A program made the translations under genes and the position numbers. Shown here piece by piece: positions 1-10,382 of a stretch of DNA of 52,190 bases; within the stretch, counting starts at the first letter, position 1; every line of letters begins with the position of its first letter. The stretch spans positions 1 through 52,190 of the forward strand of contig JAKJGQ010000004.1 in NCBI GenBank assembly GCA_022704305.1, given 5' to 3'. The stretch is from Thermotogae bacterium. Its GTDB lineage: Bacteria; Thermotogota; Thermotogae; Petrotogales; Petrotogaceae. The notes below the pieces were generated by a model that saw only the letters and a list, made by a program, of their open reading frames with translations, searched no databases and had not been told where the DNA came from.

Positions 1-1133
1 GGAAAAACTATTTGATGACTCCAGGACCGGCTCCGGTACCGATAGATATTCTTTTGGCTGGCGCTCAGGATACAATTCACCACAGAACACCACAGTATCT
101 TGAAATACAGAAAAAGGCTCTCGAAGGGGCAAAAGTTTTGTTTCAGACCAGCAACGATGTAATGCTTATGTCTTCTTCAGGAACAGGAGCAATGGAAACT
201 GCAGTTTCCAATCTTGTAAATCCCGGTGATAAGGTAATTGTTATTAATTCCGGTAAGTTTGGCGAAAGATGGCTCAAGCTGTGCAAAACTTTCGGTGCAA
301 ATATTGTTGAAGAAAAGCTTGATTGGGGAGTAGCAATACAGCCGGAAAGATTAAGTGCTTTGCTTAAGGAACATCCGGATACCAAAATTGTATTCACACA
401 GCTTAACGAAACTTCAACCGGCGGTAGGCAGCCTGTAAAGGAGTTAGCCGCTATAACAAGAAATACTGATACTCTGATAGTTGTCGATGCAATATCCGGT
501 CTGCTCGCAATGGAACTCAAAATGGACGAATGGGGAGTAGATGTCGTTATTACCGGTGTTCAGAAGGGTTTTATGATGCCTCCAGGCGTTGCTCTTATCT
601 CACTTAACGAAAGAGCGTGGAAAGCAGTTGAAAACTGTAAAACTCCAAGATTCTACTTTGATCTTAGACAGTATAAAAAGAACTACCCGGATTCACCATG
701 GACTCCTCCGATAAATCTTATCTATCAGCTTGAGAGAGCCGTGGAAATGCTCTTAAAAGAGGGTATAGAAAACATCTGGGCACGTCACGAGCTTCTTGCC
801 CAGGCAACAAGAGCCGCCGTTCAAGCACTTGGACTTAAGCTTTACGCCAAGGATCCCGGAAACGTTCTCACTTCAGTATGTATGCCGGAAAACATATCTT
901 CCTCCAAGATTATAAAGATGCTAAGAGACGATTGGGGAGTAGTTTTTGCCGACGGTCAGGACGATGTAAAAGGAAAAATAGCAAGAATAGCTCATCTCGG
1001 CTATATGTCACAGTTTGATATAATAACTGCTATTGCTGCCCTTGAAATGGGTCTTGCAAAGTTCGGATACAATGTTGAACTCGGAAAAGGAGTAAGAGCA
1101 GCTCAGGAAGTCTTTATGAAGGCAGGGATATAG
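1..1133 (+). CDS. Class-V aminotransferase, probable phosphoserine/serine-type (5' partial)
   Basis: PLP-dependent fold-type I aminotransferase of the alanine-glyoxylate/serine-pyruvate class. The PLP lysine is in the GVQKGFMMPPG segment (codon at 564-566), preceded by the VVDAISG motif that carries the PLP-ring aspartate; the SSSGTGAMET segment is the phosphate-binding region. The frame is open to the first base (codons K-N-Y-L precede the Met at 15), and relatives begin a few residues before this KNYLMTPGP-like motif, so the true start lies upstream and the TTG/ATG at 12/15 are internal. The stop is followed one base later by serA. Given that pairing I infer that it transaminates 3-phosphohydroxypyruvate to phosphoserine, as a substitute for classical SerC; glyoxylate or pyruvate as acceptor is the alternative. 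Confidence 0.85.
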   Translation, partial: KNYLMTPGPAPVPIDILLAGAQDTIHHRTPQYLEIQKKALEGAKVLFQTSNDVMLMSSSGTGAMETAVSNLVNPGDKVIVINSGKFGERWLKLCKTFGANIVEEKLDWGVAIQPERLSALLKEHPDTKIVFTQLNETSTGGRQPVKELAAITRNTDTLIVVDAISGLLAMELKMDEWGVDVVITGVQKGFMMPPGVALISLNERAWKAVENCKTPRFYFDLRQYKKNYPDSPWTPPINLIYQLERAVEMLLKEGIENIWARHELLAQATRAAVQALGLKLYAKDPGNVLTSVCMPENISSSKIIKMLRDDWGVVFADGQDDVKGKIARIAHLGYMSQFDIITAIAALEMGLAKFGYNVELGKGVRAAQEVFMKAGI

Positions 1134-1134
1134 C

Positions 1135-2064
1135 ATGCTTATACATATAAACGATCCTTTGGACAAGCAGGCTACCCAGACACTTTCAAAACTTCTTCCG
1201 GGACATACTATAATTTCTCAGCATCTTGAGACGGCAGACCTTATAGCCAAGATGCCAGAAATAGATGTTCTTGTAATAAGAAGCGCAACCAAGGCCACCA
1301 AAGAAATAATCGATGCTGGAACCCATCTTAAGCTTATTGCAAGAGCAGGTATGGGTCTTGACAACGTTGATCAGAATGCCGCTAAGGCAAGAAATATAAA
1401 AGTAATCAATACCCCAGGCGCCAACTCTCTTTCTGTTGCAGAACTGGTAGCAGGGATGATACTTTCTATAGACAGATTCCTTGTAAGATCTACCACTGGC
1501 ATGATAGAAGGAAAGTGGGAGAAAAAAAGTCTTGAGGGGTTTGAACTCTCAGGAAAGACACTTGGTATAGTAGGTTTTGGAAATATCGGTAAGCTTCTTT
1601 CAAAGATACTCTCCGGCTTTAATCTTAAAGTAATGGTATACGATGTTTTTGAGATAGCCCAGGAAACTTTAAAGGAGTACAATGCCAAACAGGTATCACT
1701 TGAAGAAATTTATTCAAACTGCGATATAATATCTTTTCATGTCCCAAAAACTGAAAAGACGACCCATATGGTTTCTGATAAAGAGTTCGAAATGATGAAG
1801 AAAGGCGTTATAATTGTCAATGCATCAAGAGGCGGCATAATAGACGAACCTGCCCTTTTAAGAGCACTGGAAAGCGGAAAAGTCTTTGGTGCAGGACTTG
1901 ATGTATACGAAGAAGAGCCTCCCAAATCAGAAGTATATCAAAAACTCTTTAAAATGCCTAATGTGATACTTACTCCCCATATTGGCGCCGCTACTGTTGA
2001 AGCTCAGTGGAGAGTAGGCATGGACATTGTAGACCGTATTGTAAAAGAGGTTAAAAATTTCTGA
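1135..2064 (+). CDS. serA: D-3-phosphoglycerate dehydrogenase, short form
   Basis: NAD-dependent 2-hydroxyacid dehydrogenase, 309 aa, first step of serine synthesis. The Rossmann motif GIVGFGNIG is near residues 142-150. The catalytic Arg is in NASRGGIIDE, the Glu in the VYEEEPP stretch and the His in LTPHIGAAT. It ends after the catalytic domain and lacks the C-terminal ACT/ASB regulatory domains of the E. coli type, so serine feedback through an ACT domain is not expected. The ATG lies one base after the aminotransferase stop, with GGCAGGG in the end of that gene as ribosome-binding site: an aminotransferase-serA operon. Other 2-hydroxyacid dehydrogenases are possible, but the neighbour favours SerA. 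Confidence 0.88.
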   Translation: MLIHINDPLDKQATQTLSKLLPGHTIISQHLETADLIAKMPEIDVLVIRSATKATKEIIDAGTHLKLIARAGMGLDNVDQNAAKARNIKVINTPGANSLSVAELVAGMILSIDRFLVRSTTGMIEGKWEKKSLEGFELSGKTLGIVGFGNIGKLLSKILSGFNLKVMVYDVFEIAQETLKEYNAKQVSLEEIYSNCDIISFHVPKTEKTTHMVSDKEFEMMKKGVIIVNASRGGIIDEPALLRALESGKVFGAGLDVYEEEPPKSEVYQKLFKMPNVILTPHIGAATVEAQWRVGMDIVDRIVKEVKNF

Positions 2065-2066
2065 TT

Positions 2067-2324
<258 letters not shown>

Positions 2325-2334
2325 TTCTTTAACT

Positions 2335-2369
2335 GTTAGCCGGGCGTTTATCGTCCGGCTAACTTTTTT
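2335..2369 (+). terminator. Intrinsic terminator after ferredoxin
   Basis: Twelve-base arms GTTAGCCGGGCG / CGTCCGGCTAAC around a TTTAT loop, followed by six T residues. Confidence 0.93.
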
Positions 2370-2408
2370 GTACTTTAAAATAAAAACACCTGGATTAACC
2401 TTTTGTAT

Positions 2409-2437
2409 TTGTAAAAAAAGAAGTCTTAAGGTATAAT
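2409..2437 (+). promoter_or_regulatory. Sigma-70-like promoter for minDE
   Basis: -35 TTGTAA (2409-2414) and -10 TATAAT (2432-2437) with a 17-base spacer, between the ferredoxin terminator and minD. Confidence 0.7.
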
Positions 2438-2495
2438 TACTTTGTGCGTACTTGGAAACCTGACTTGATAATAATTGAAATTGGGGGCGGAAGAG

Positions 2496-3311
2496 ATGGA
2501 TGACTCAAAGGTATTTGTGGTTACATCAGGAAAAGGGGGAGTCGGTAAGACTACCGTAACAGCCAACGTAGGAGCATGTCTTGCCCTTCTTGGCTATAAT
2601 GTCTGTCTTATAGACGCTGATATTGGCCTGAAAAACCTTGATCTTGTCCTCGGACTTGAAAACAGGGTAGTTTACACCATAATAGACGTTGTTCGTGGAA
2701 ATAAAGATCCTCTTGAAGCCGTTGTAAAACATAAGCTCCTCAAAAACCTCAACCTTCTGGCTTCTTCACAGATTGCCAATAAGGATATGGTATCAGAACA
2801 GGATATGATAAATCTTGTAAATGAACTTTCAAAACATTACCACTACATAATAATTGACTGTCCGGCAGGTATTGAAAGAGGCTTCAAAAACTCCATTGCT
2901 CCTGCCCAGCAGGCCATAATAGTTACAACTCCAGAGCTTACTGCTATCAGCGATGCGGACAGGGTAATTGGCATGCTTGAAAACCAGGGTTTTTCGGAAC
3001 AGAGAGTCTCGCTTATTGTAAACAGGCTTAAACCCAGAATGGTTCAAAGAGATAAGATGGTTTCACCGGAAGAGATAAAAAATGCTCTTGCTGTAGAACT
3101 GTTAGGAGTAGTACCTGACAGTGAGGAAATAATCGTGTCTACCAATGAAGGCAATCCGTTGGTTCTTGACGAAAGGAACAGACTATCTATTCCTTTTAAA
3201 AACATTGCACAGAGAATTTTAGGAAATCCGATACCCATTAGTGAAGATATCGCAGGCTCCTCGGAAGATGGATTCCTGGGGTTCATAAAAAAGCTACTGG
3301 GGAGAAGGTGA
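2496..3311 (+). CDS. minD: Septum-site ATPase MinD
   Basis: Deviant Walker A ParA/MinD ATPase, 271 aa from the chosen start. The Walker A motif is SGKGGVGKTT near the N-terminus; LIDADIGLKNLDL and the IIIDCPAG segment (Walker B) follow. The C-terminus GFLGFIKKLLGRR is a typical amphipathic membrane-targeting helix. The ATG at 2496 follows GGGGGCGG at 2483-2490; an upstream in-frame TTG (2475) has no such site. MinD cycles on and off the inner membrane with ATP and, with MinC, keeps FtsZ rings at midcell. It overlaps minE. No minC is adjacent, so the inhibitor must be encoded elsewhere if the system is complete. Confidence 0.93.
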   Translation: MDDSKVFVVTSGKGGVGKTTVTANVGACLALLGYNVCLIDADIGLKNLDLVLGLENRVVYTIIDVVRGNKDPLEAVVKHKLLKNLNLLASSQIANKDMVSEQDMINLVNELSKHYHYIIIDCPAGIERGFKNSIAPAQQAIIVTTPELTAISDADRVIGMLENQGFSEQRVSLIVNRLKPRMVQRDKMVSPEEIKNALAVELLGVVPDSEEIIVSTNEGNPLVLDERNRLSIPFKNIAQRILGNPIPISEDIAGSSEDGFLGFIKKLLGRR

Positions 3312-3580
3312 TTCCTGTGGCATGGTGGTCTCCTGCAAAAAAAGATTCAAACAGAGATATAGCAGTCAAGAGGATGAATGACCTTGTTACCAACAGACGC
3401 GAAGCATGTGCCACGGCTATAAAGTTTGAAAACAAATCCGAAGAAGAAATTGAGTCGATAGTCACATACATAAAGGATTATGCCTGCAGAAATCTCAGCG
3501 TCAATGAAAAGGATGTCAAGGTACACATTTCAAAGGACGGAAACATTGTAACCATAATCGCCAGTATAGCTTATAAGTGA
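3308..3580 (+). CDS. minE: Cell division topological specificity factor MinE
   Basis: Ninety residues, the usual MinE length. The GTG start at 3308 overlaps the minD stop (GTGA), with GGAGAAGG just upstream; a second GTG three codons later is possible. The N-terminal part (residues about 10-35, with a repeated R/K pattern around DIAVKRMNDLVTNRRE) matches the MinD-activating helix, and residues about 40-90 with KDYACRNLSVNEKDVKVHI match the topological-specificity domain. Position directly after minD makes the assignment firm although the sequence is divergent. Confidence 0.88.
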   Translation: MIPVAWWSPAKKDSNRDIAVKRMNDLVTNRREACATAIKFENKSEEEIESIVTYIKDYACRNLSVNEKDVKVHISKDGNIVTIIASIAYK

Positions 3581-3594
3581 GTTTTTCTTTTCTT

Positions 3595-4281
3595 TCAAGC
3601 TATAAGTGTTTTTATATAGTCTAGCAGTATTACTGCACCTAATGAAGGCAGGAAGTTTCCTACCTTTATTTCTTTTATATCCAGAAGCCTTATTCCTATT
3701 GCCAGAACCATGACCCCGCCCACCGCTGTAAAGTTCAGCAGATAAGCTTCATCAGAAAGGAAGCTTAAAGAACCGGCAAAGCTCACCAAAAGTCCCTGGA
3801 TAATCATAACGCTCGCTGCAGAGGCTATTACCCCAAAACCGTATACTGAACCAAATATAACTGATGATATTCCGTCCAGAAGAGATTTGAGATATATTAT
3901 AGAGTTGTCGTTTGTTATGCCTGCATTTATGCAGCCAAGAACAGTCATAGGCCCAACCACAAAAAGAACCGTTGAACTTACGAAGCCTTTTACAAACTTA
4001 GTTTGACCGTCAGACTTTTCGATTCTGCCGGCAAGTCTGGCCAGACGTCCCTCAATATCAATGACTTCCCCGGCAACACCGCCTATCGAAAGAGCTCCCA
4101 GAACAACAAGAAAATTTTCGGCTTTGAGTCCCATCTGTATTCCCATTATTATTGTGGTGAGAGCCACACTTGTAAACAGAATCTTTTGAATTTTTTCAGA
4201 GAGCTTTTTACCTATAAGCAATCCAAGGATTCCGCCGGCTATAATCGCAACGGCATTGACTATTACAGATATATTAAACAT
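3595..4281 (-). CDS. DUF554 (YqgA/YdfK-like) membrane protein
   Basis: 228-residue multi-pass membrane protein, about six to seven helices, glycine rich. Features seen in DUF554 proteins are the N-terminal NAVAIIAGGILGLLIGKKL, the GEVIDIEGRL loop and the VVGPMTVLGCINAG segment. The ATG at 4281 has GGAGG six bases upstream; a longer in-frame ORF (to 4323) has no better site. It runs convergent with minE, 14 bases between the stops. Function is unknown; transport is only a guess from the fold. Confidence 0.8.
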   Translation of the reverse strand: MFNISVIVNAVAIIAGGILGLLIGKKLSEKIQKILFTSVALTTIIMGIQMGLKAENFLVVLGALSIGGVAGEVIDIEGRLARLAGRIEKSDGQTKFVKGFVSSTVLFVVGPMTVLGCINAGITNDNSIIYLKSLLDGISSVIFGSVYGFGVIASAASVMIIQGLLVSFAGSLSFLSDEAYLLNFTAVGGVMVLAIGIRLLDIKEIKVGNFLPSLGAVILLDYIKTLIA

Positions 4282-4421
4282 TTTTCCTCCGGTAGTTTTA
4301 AGATTTATTCCATTTTCATACAACCTAACATAGTATTTATAAAACTAATTGTTGTACATTTATAATACCAAATATAGTATAATATAATTAACTTATTTTT
4401 GCAATGAAGGGACTGATTACG

Positions 4422-7175
4422 ATGATAGACTCAATTCTGAAAATTATTGAACATCAGTATCCTAAAGACTTTTTCACAAGCATTACAAAAGAAATCGCCC
4501 TTTCACTTAGGGAAAAGTTTGGGATAGATTCTTTTATTTTTATATTTGAAAATGAACGTAATATTCTTAAGCTCTTAGGCTCATCTATGGACATGGATCC
4601 CAGGGATGATGACCTGAAAGTATACTATAATGATTTTCCTTCCCTCTTTGAGGAACTGAAAAAAAACAATATAGTGGAACTGGGCTTTAATGAGTTTTTT
4701 TCAATCTACACCCTGAAAGAGGAAAAAACTGTATTCTTTTATCCTATTTTTTCAGGAGAGTCATTCATGGGAGCGGTTGTTTTGAGTAAGCAGTACATTC
4801 AGGCTGAAAATCTCAGGGAGGCTCTGAGAAGTTATCTTGTCGTACTGAAATTAGTTGTGGATACTTCCTCGGTAAATGCCTTCAGAGAAAAATTAGGAAT
4901 TTTTGAGAAATTATCAGATATTTTTGATAACTCTCAGTCAGATGAAACTCTTATAAATAATATTCTTTGTCTTCTAAAGGATACTCTTTTTGCAGAAGTA
5001 GCTGCCTACTGGAAGTATGAGGATGAAAAACTTGTACTTTACAATATTTCTGGATTAGAACCATCTGAAGTGAAAAAAAATATTCTTCCTATCGGCAGTT
5101 CTGTTGAAGGTAGCCTCTTGAATGGAGAAGAAAGTCTGCTTTTAATAGGTAATACCAACTTTGAAAAATACGAAAACCCTTTTGATATCCATATGAAGTC
5201 AGCAGTTTATTCAAGACTTTCCGTAGACAACGTTACCTTCGGGATAGTTGCCATATATAATAAAAAAGAAAGGGAACATTTTCTTCCATATAAGTACTTT
5301 GACAGCATCGACCAGATATTTCTTAACAGTACAGTCAAACGAATGGGTCTGGGCCTGAGCAGAATAAATATCTATAACAGACTGAAAAATGAAATTCAGA
5401 ATCTTAAGGAGCTTAAGCAAAGGCATGAGGAGTCAATAAGGGTTCAGAAAGAGCAGCTTGACAAGATGAACTCACTTCATAAAATAAGTCAGGCTATACG
5501 TTCAACATACGATAAGAACAACTCTATAAAAATTATGCTGCTTGGTCTGACTTCAGGAAGAGGACTACGTTTCAACAGGGCACTCTATCTTGAACGCGAC
5601 CGTGTAAGGGGGTTTCTGATACCCAAACTTTGGATCGGTCCGGATGAAGACGAAGATGTCGATAAGATCTGGAAGGAAGCAAACAGAAGGGCCTTAAAGT
5701 ACGGGGATATGATACAGTACCTGCGAGAAGAAGCTTTATCGCTTCCTTTTACAAATAAGCTGACTGAAAACGTTAAAAATATGGTTCTGGTATATAAGGG
5801 ACATCCCATCCTTGACAGAGTTGTAAGCAAAAAACAGGTAATACATGTGGTTCCCCAGATGTTAAAAATAAAACATGATGAGCTTGAAGATATATACGAA
5901 CTTATCCGGACACAGGAGTTCCTGATATTCCCCGTAACTGGAAGATTTGATACAAGAGGAATTGTTATTATCGACAATAAGTTCACAGGCACTCCCATCA
6001 CAAATGTGGATATTGAAATCATAAAGCTTTATCAGGACAGCATAGGCCTTGGCCTGGAAATGATAGAAAACTACGATGAGCTTAAAGAAAAGACCAAATC
6101 GCTTGAGGAACAGAAAAACCTTATAGATTATTACCGAAGGTTTAAGGATAATATTCTTCAGAATCTTTCTGTCGGGATAGTCGTGGTTGACAGAACAGGA
6201 AAGATACTCGAATGGAATCAGAAAGCAGAGGTATTTTTTTCCAAGGCCAGAGAGAGTATTATCGGAACTTCTATAAAGCTGTTGTCAGGAACCTTCAATG
6301 ACGATATACTAAACACCATAGAACAGATCTATGACACTAAGACGGATCTGAGGTTTCCAAACTACAAACTTAATGTTCATGAAGAAGAAAAAATATTCGA
6401 TATAGAATTTTCACCTCTGTGGAACAGGGATCTAGGAGTAATCGAAGGAGTAATAATCGTTTTTGGCGATATAACGGAGGTTTACAAACTTCAGAAGGAG
6501 ATTGAAAAAAGGGAAAAGCTTTCCGCCATAGGTGAAATGACAGCAAGAATTGCACATGAGATAAGAAACCCGCTTACCGTCATAGGAGGCTTTCTTAACC
6601 GTATGCTTAAAAAGCTTGATGATCCGCAGAGCATAAGGAAGTACTCCGGCATAATTCAGTCCGAACTTACACGGCTTGAGGATATAGTTTCAGAAATTTT
6701 AGAGTACTCAAGAGGTGAAAGACTGCCAACTTTTGAAAAAGTAAGCATAGGTACTATCTTGGACGATGTTGTAATGATGTTCGAGGATTTTATCTCCCAA
6801 AAGGAGATAAATATACAGGTACATAAAAATGAACCAGAATTGTTCACTAACGGAGACAAAAGCCGTTTGAAGCAGGTTCTTATAAATCTTGTAAAAAATG
6901 CCATTGAAGTTGTTCCGCAAAAAGGAAGCATAAAAGTACACTCTTTCGCTGATGATTCAACCATTGTTATAGAGGTTGAAAATAACGGAACAGCTATAAC
7001 GCCGGAAATAAAAGAAAAGCTTTTTCTGCCGTTTTTCACTACCAAAACCAACGGAACAGGTTTAGGACTGGCTATATGTAAAAAAATAATAGAAGAGGAA
7101 CATAAAGGAAAACTCTTTTTGTTAAAATCTGATGATTTCAGTACTGTATTCAGGATTGAATTGCATTCATGCTGA
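4422..7175 (+). CDS. Soluble multi-GAF/PAS sensor histidine kinase
   Basis: 917-residue cytosolic kinase without transmembrane helices. Three GAF-like regions fill roughly residues 20-560, with a coiled coil at about 315-350; a PAS domain (SVGIVVVDRTGKILEWN) follows at about 590-690. HisKA has its phospho-acceptor in ARIAHEIRNPL (His near 712), and the HATPase domain has the N box LINLVKNAIEVV and the G2 region TNGTGLGLAIC. ATG 4422 is preferred because AAGGGA (4407-4412) sits nine bases before it; ATG 4404 is in frame but lacks a site. The partner is almost certainly the lone receiver 32 bases downstream. A weak promoter, TTGTAC (4352) with TATAGT (4374), may drive it. The signal is unknown. 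Confidence 0.9.
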   Translation: MIDSILKIIEHQYPKDFFTSITKEIALSLREKFGIDSFIFIFENERNILKLLGSSMDMDPRDDDLKVYYNDFPSLFEELKKNNIVELGFNEFFSIYTLKEEKTVFFYPIFSGESFMGAVVLSKQYIQAENLREALRSYLVVLKLVVDTSSVNAFREKLGIFEKLSDIFDNSQSDETLINNILCLLKDTLFAEVAAYWKYEDEKLVLYNISGLEPSEVKKNILPIGSSVEGSLLNGEESLLLIGNTNFEKYENPFDIHMKSAVYSRLSVDNVTFGIVAIYNKKEREHFLPYKYFDSIDQIFLNSTVKRMGLGLSRINIYNRLKNEIQNLKELKQRHEESIRVQKEQLDKMNSLHKISQAIRSTYDKNNSIKIMLLGLTSGRGLRFNRALYLERDRVRGFLIPKLWIGPDEDEDVDKIWKEANRRALKYGDMIQYLREEALSLPFTNKLTENVKNMVLVYKGHPILDRVVSKKQVIHVVPQMLKIKHDELEDIYELIRTQEFLIFPVTGRFDTRGIVIIDNKFTGTPITNVDIEIIKLYQDSIGLGLEMIENYDELKEKTKSLEEQKNLIDYYRRFKDNILQNLSVGIVVVDRTGKILEWNQKAEVFFSKARESIIGTSIKLLSGTFNDDILNTIEQIYDTKTDLRFPNYKLNVHEEEKIFDIEFSPLWNRDLGVIEGVIIVFGDITEVYKLQKEIEKREKLSAIGEMTARIAHEIRNPLTVIGGFLNRMLKKLDDPQSIRKYSGIIQSELTRLEDIVSEILEYSRGERLPTFEKVSIGTILDDVVMMFEDFISQKEINIQVHKNEPELFTNGDKSRLKQVLINLVKNAIEVVPQKGSIKVHSFADDSTIVIEVENNGTAITPEIKEKLFLPFFTTKTNGTGLGLAICKKIIEEEHKGKLFLLKSDDFSTVFRIELHSC

Positions 7176-7207
7176 AAATAATCATAATGCTTAAGGAGGC
7201 GGTCTAA

Positions 7208-7564
7208 ATGGCTAGAATACTGATTGTTGACGATGAGGATAACATAAGGCTCCTTATAAAAGAAGAACTGCTTGACGGCGGTTATGAAATTGTTGACGCC
7301 AACAGCGCAAAAAAAGCCTTGCAGATACTTTCTGCGGACAGAAACTTCGATCTTGTGTGCACCGATATAGAAATGCCGGATATAAACGGACTTGAACTGG
7401 CCGGCGATATACGCAAAAAATATCCGGAGATGAAGATCATTTTTCTTACAGCCTACTCACATTATAAGAGCGAAATGGCTTCATGGGCAGCCGACGCTTA
7501 TGTGGTCAAATCGATGGATCTCACCGAACTGAAAGATACCATACAAAATCTGTTAAAGCTTTAA
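7208..7564 (+). CDS. Single-domain response regulator (CheY-like)
   Basis: 118-residue receiver with no output domain. Acidic pocket in IVDDEDN, phospho-accepting Asp53 in CTDIEMP, the switch Thr in FLTAYS and the Lys in YVVKSMD. The ribosome-binding site is AAGGAGG. Lying between the kinase and ileS, it is the likely phosphoryl target of the kinase and may act by protein contact or as a relay to another output. Confidence 0.92.
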   Translation: MARILIVDDEDNIRLLIKEELLDGGYEIVDANSAKKALQILSADRNFDLVCTDIEMPDINGLELAGDIRKKYPEMKIIFLTAYSHYKSEMASWAADAYVVKSMDLTELKDTIQNLLKL

Positions 7565-7585
7565 TACTACCTGGAGGTGTTTGTT

Positions 7586-10339
7586 TTGGATTACAAAGAT
7601 ACATTGAACCTTCCCAGTACTACTTTTTCCATGAAAGCCAACCTTAAGGAAAAGGAACCAGAAATTCTTAAAAAATGGGAAGGTTTAGATATTTATAAGT
7701 ATGTTCAGCAGACCAGAAAAGACTCGGAGATGTTTTTGCTCCATGATGGGCCTCCTTATGCAAACGGGCATATACATATGGGGCATGCCCTGAATAAAGT
7801 TCTTAAAGATATAGTCATAAAATATAAAACCCTGAGAGGGTATAACTCCCCGTATGTACCAGGATGGGATACCCACGGTCTGCCTATAGAGCATAAAGTA
7901 ACTACAGAACTCGGAGAAAAGGCCAAGCAGCTCAGCAAGAACCAGATAAGGGATCTTTGCAGGGAGTACGCACTAAAACACGTTCAGATACAAAAAGAAG
8001 AGTTTAAGCGCTTAGGCGTACGCGGAAATTGGGATGAGGCATATGTAACTCTTGATCCTGTATACGAATCACAAGTGCTTGATGTATTCAACTCTTTTGT
8101 AAAGCAGGGAAACGTTTACAGAAAGAAAAAACCTATCTATTGGTGTGCTGAATGTCAGACTGCACTTGCAGAAGCGGAAGTAGAGTATCATGATCATTCT
8201 TCCTCATCTATATATGTGAAGTTTGAGTTTGATGTAAATACCTATATAGTAATATGGACAACTACACCATGGACTCTTCCGGCCAATGTTGCTATCGCTG
8301 TTCATCCGGAGTACGACTACTGCAAGGTAAAGGTAGGAAACGAATACTGGATACTTGCCAAACAGTTAGTTCCTAAGGTTATGAAAGATGCTAAAATTGA
8401 TTCTTACGAAATAACAGAAGTATTTAAGGGTTCTTCACTTGAAAACAAATCGGCAAAACATCCTTTTATTGAAAGGCAGTCTCTCATTGTTTTAGCGGAC
8501 TATGTGACTCTGGAGGACGGCTCAGGATGTGTACACACGGCTCCCGGACACGGAGCGGACGACTATACTACCGGTCTGAAGTACAATCTACCGGTTCTTT
8601 CCCCTGTGAATCACGAGGGTATATTTACCAAAGAAGCCGGAAAGTATGAGGGTCTTAAGATATGGAAGGCTAATGAAGTAATAATAAATGACCTAAAAGC
8701 CAGCAACCACCTTATAGCAAGCCAGAAGATAACTCATTCCTATCCGCATTGCTGGAGATGCAAAAGCCCGATAATATTCAGAGCTACTGAGCAGTGGTTT
8801 ATAAGCGTTGAAAATAACAGTTTGCGTCAGAAAGTTTTGAATGAAATAAAAAATGTCCAGTGGATACCTGAATGGGGAGAAACCAGAATCACCTCCATGA
8901 TTCATGACAGGCCGGACTGGTGTATATCAAGACAGCGTGCATGGGGAATACCTATACCCGCCCTTTATTGTGAAAACTGTACAGAGGTACTTCTTGATCC
9001 ACAGGTTCTTGAAAAATTTATTTCAATCGTAAAAGCTAAAGGTACGAACGCATGGTACGATATGGATCTTAAGGAACTTCTTCCGGATGGGTTCAAATGT
9101 CCCAAATGCGGATCGGATCATCTGAGAAAGCAGTACGATATACTTGATGTATGGATAGATTCCGGAGCTTCTTTCCAGGCCGTTATCCATGCCAGAGAAG
9201 AACTTAAAAAATTTCCAGCAGATCTTTATCTTGAAGGAAGCGACCAGCACAGAGGCTGGTTTCAGAGTTCGATATTTATGTCGGTTGGGAAGCACGGAAA
9301 AGCTCCTTACAGAAAGGTTCTCACCCACGGATTCATCAAGGATGAGGAAGGCAAAAAAATGTCCAAATCTATCGGCAACGTTATAGCACCACAGGAGATT
9401 ATCGACCGTTACGGAGCTGATGTGCTTAGACTTTGGGTTGCATCTTCCGATTATCGCGGAGATATAAGCATATCTTACAAGATACTTGACCAGCAGGTTG
9501 ATGTTTACAGAAAGTTCCGAAACACCGTACGGTTTTTGCTCGGCAATATAAGCGACTTTGATCCAAAAAAAGATCTTGTCAAGTATGAAGAAATGCCTGA
9601 ACTTGACCGCTGGGCTATGATGAAGCTTCATGAGCTTATACGTGATGTAACCCAGGCGTATGAGAGCTATGAATTCTACAGGGTACACCAGATGCTTAAC
9701 AACTTCTGTACTGTTTCTATGAGTTCCATCTATCTTGATATCATAAAAGACAGACTTTATACTCTCAGCAAAAAGTCTCAAATGAGGCGTTCGGCTCAGA
9801 GCGTAATGTATGAGATCCTCATGGCCATGACCAAAATGATGGCTCCAATAATTACCTTTACAACAGAAGAAATATACGACCATCTCTCAGAAAACTTTGA
9901 AAAAAAGGCTACTGTACAGGCTGAAAGTTGGCCCGAATTCAATGAAAACTATATTGATAAAGCATTGGAAGAAAAGTGGAACAGAGTTCTTCTCATAAGA
10001 GAGGACATACTCAAAGCACTTGAGGAAAAGAGGCGTGATAAGTTCATAGGCCACTCTTTAGAAAGCAAGGTTACGGTGCAGCCTAAAGAACCTTCAGATT
10101 GTGCTATACTTGATTCTTTAGGAAATGAATTTATGTCTGATGTCATAATTGCTTCAGGGTTTGAAACAGGTACTGTTGAAAACGGATATGAAGGAAGTCT
10201 TTGCAGGGTCAGAGTAGAGAAAGCCAGCGGCAAAAAATGCGAAAGGTGCTGGAAAATTGATGAACATACAGGCGAAGATCCTCAGTTCCCAGATACATGT
10301 CCAAGATGTGCCCATACTCTTAAAACCATGAACTCTTAA
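7586..10339 (+). CDS. ileS: Isoleucyl-tRNA synthetase
   Basis: Class-I synthetase, 917 aa, bacterial type. The HIGH motif appears as GHIHMGHA in the [13 protein letters not shown] block, the KMSKS motif as [10 protein letters not shown], and the C-terminal zinc ribbon as KCERCW...CPRC. The editing CP1 domain is present, with the [11 protein letters not shown] segment. I choose the TTG at 7586 because GGAGGTG (7573-7579) lies seven bases before it; the in-frame GTG at 7577 is inside that site. It lies 22 bases after the receiver gene, too close for a T-box leader, so expression probably comes from the kinase promoter. Confidence 0.97.
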   Translation: MDYKDTLNLPSTTFSMKANLKEKEPEILKKWEGLDIYKYVQQTRKDSEMFLLHDGPPYANGHIHMGHALNKVLKDIVIKYKTLRGYNSPYVPGWDTHGLPIEHKVTTELGEKAKQLSKNQIRDLCREYALKHVQIQKEEFKRLGVRGNWDEAYVTLDPVYESQVLDVFNSFVKQGNVYRKKKPIYWCAECQTALAEAEVEYHDHSSSSIYVKFEFDVNTYIVIWTTTPWTLPANVAIAVHPEYDYCKVKVGNEYWILAKQLVPKVMKDAKIDSYEITEVFKGSSLENKSAKHPFIERQSLIVLADYVTLEDGSGCVHTAPGHGADDYTTGLKYNLPVLSPVNHEGIFTKEAGKYEGLKIWKANEVIINDLKASNHLIASQKITHSYPHCWRCKSPIIFRATEQWFISVENNSLRQKVLNEIKNVQWIPEWGETRITSMIHDRPDWCISRQRAWGIPIPALYCENCTEVLLDPQVLEKFISIVKAKGTNAWYDMDLKELLPDGFKCPKCGSDHLRKQYDILDVWIDSGASFQAVIHAREELKKFPADLYLEGSDQHRGWFQSSIFMSVGKHGKAPYRKVLTHGFIKDEEGKKMSKSIGNVIAPQEIIDRYGADVLRLWVASSDYRGDISISYKILDQQVDVYRKFRNTVRFLLGNISDFDPKKDLVKYEEMPELDRWAMMKLHELIRDVTQAYESYEFYRVHQMLNNFCTVSMSSIYLDIIKDRLYTLSKKSQMRRSAQSVMYEILMAMTKMMAPIITFTTEEIYDHLSENFEKKATVQAESWPEFNENYIDKALEEKWNRVLLIREDILKALEEKRRDKFIGHSLESKVTVQPKEPSDCAILDSLGNEFMSDVIIASGFETGTVENGYEGSLCRVRVEKASGKKCERCWKIDEHTGEDPQFPDTCPRCAHTLKTMNS

Positions 10340-10342
10340 TTC

Positions 10343-10367
10343 ATGCGTGGCTATGCCACGCATTTTT
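10343..10367 (+). terminator. Intrinsic terminator after ileS
   Basis: Nine-base arms ATGCGTGGC / GCCACGCAT with a TAT loop and five T residues, placed between the ileS stop and the next ribosome-binding site. Confidence 0.85.
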
Positions 10368-10382
10368 ATACTGGAGGAAAAA

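Noticed and set aside
12-20. Apparent start of the aminotransferase at 12 or 15
   Set aside because: The frame runs on to base 1 with family-like residues K-N-Y-L, so the start is outside the window.
4003-4365. 120-codon plus ORF opposite the DUF554 gene
   Set aside because: Antisense shadow, no ribosome-binding site.
7565-7585. T-box leader for ileS
   Set aside because: Only 21 bases lie between the receiver gene and ileS.
9023-9883. 286-codon ORF on the minus strand inside ileS
   Set aside because: Antisense to a certain ileS sequence with all motifs; no ribosome-binding site or family.
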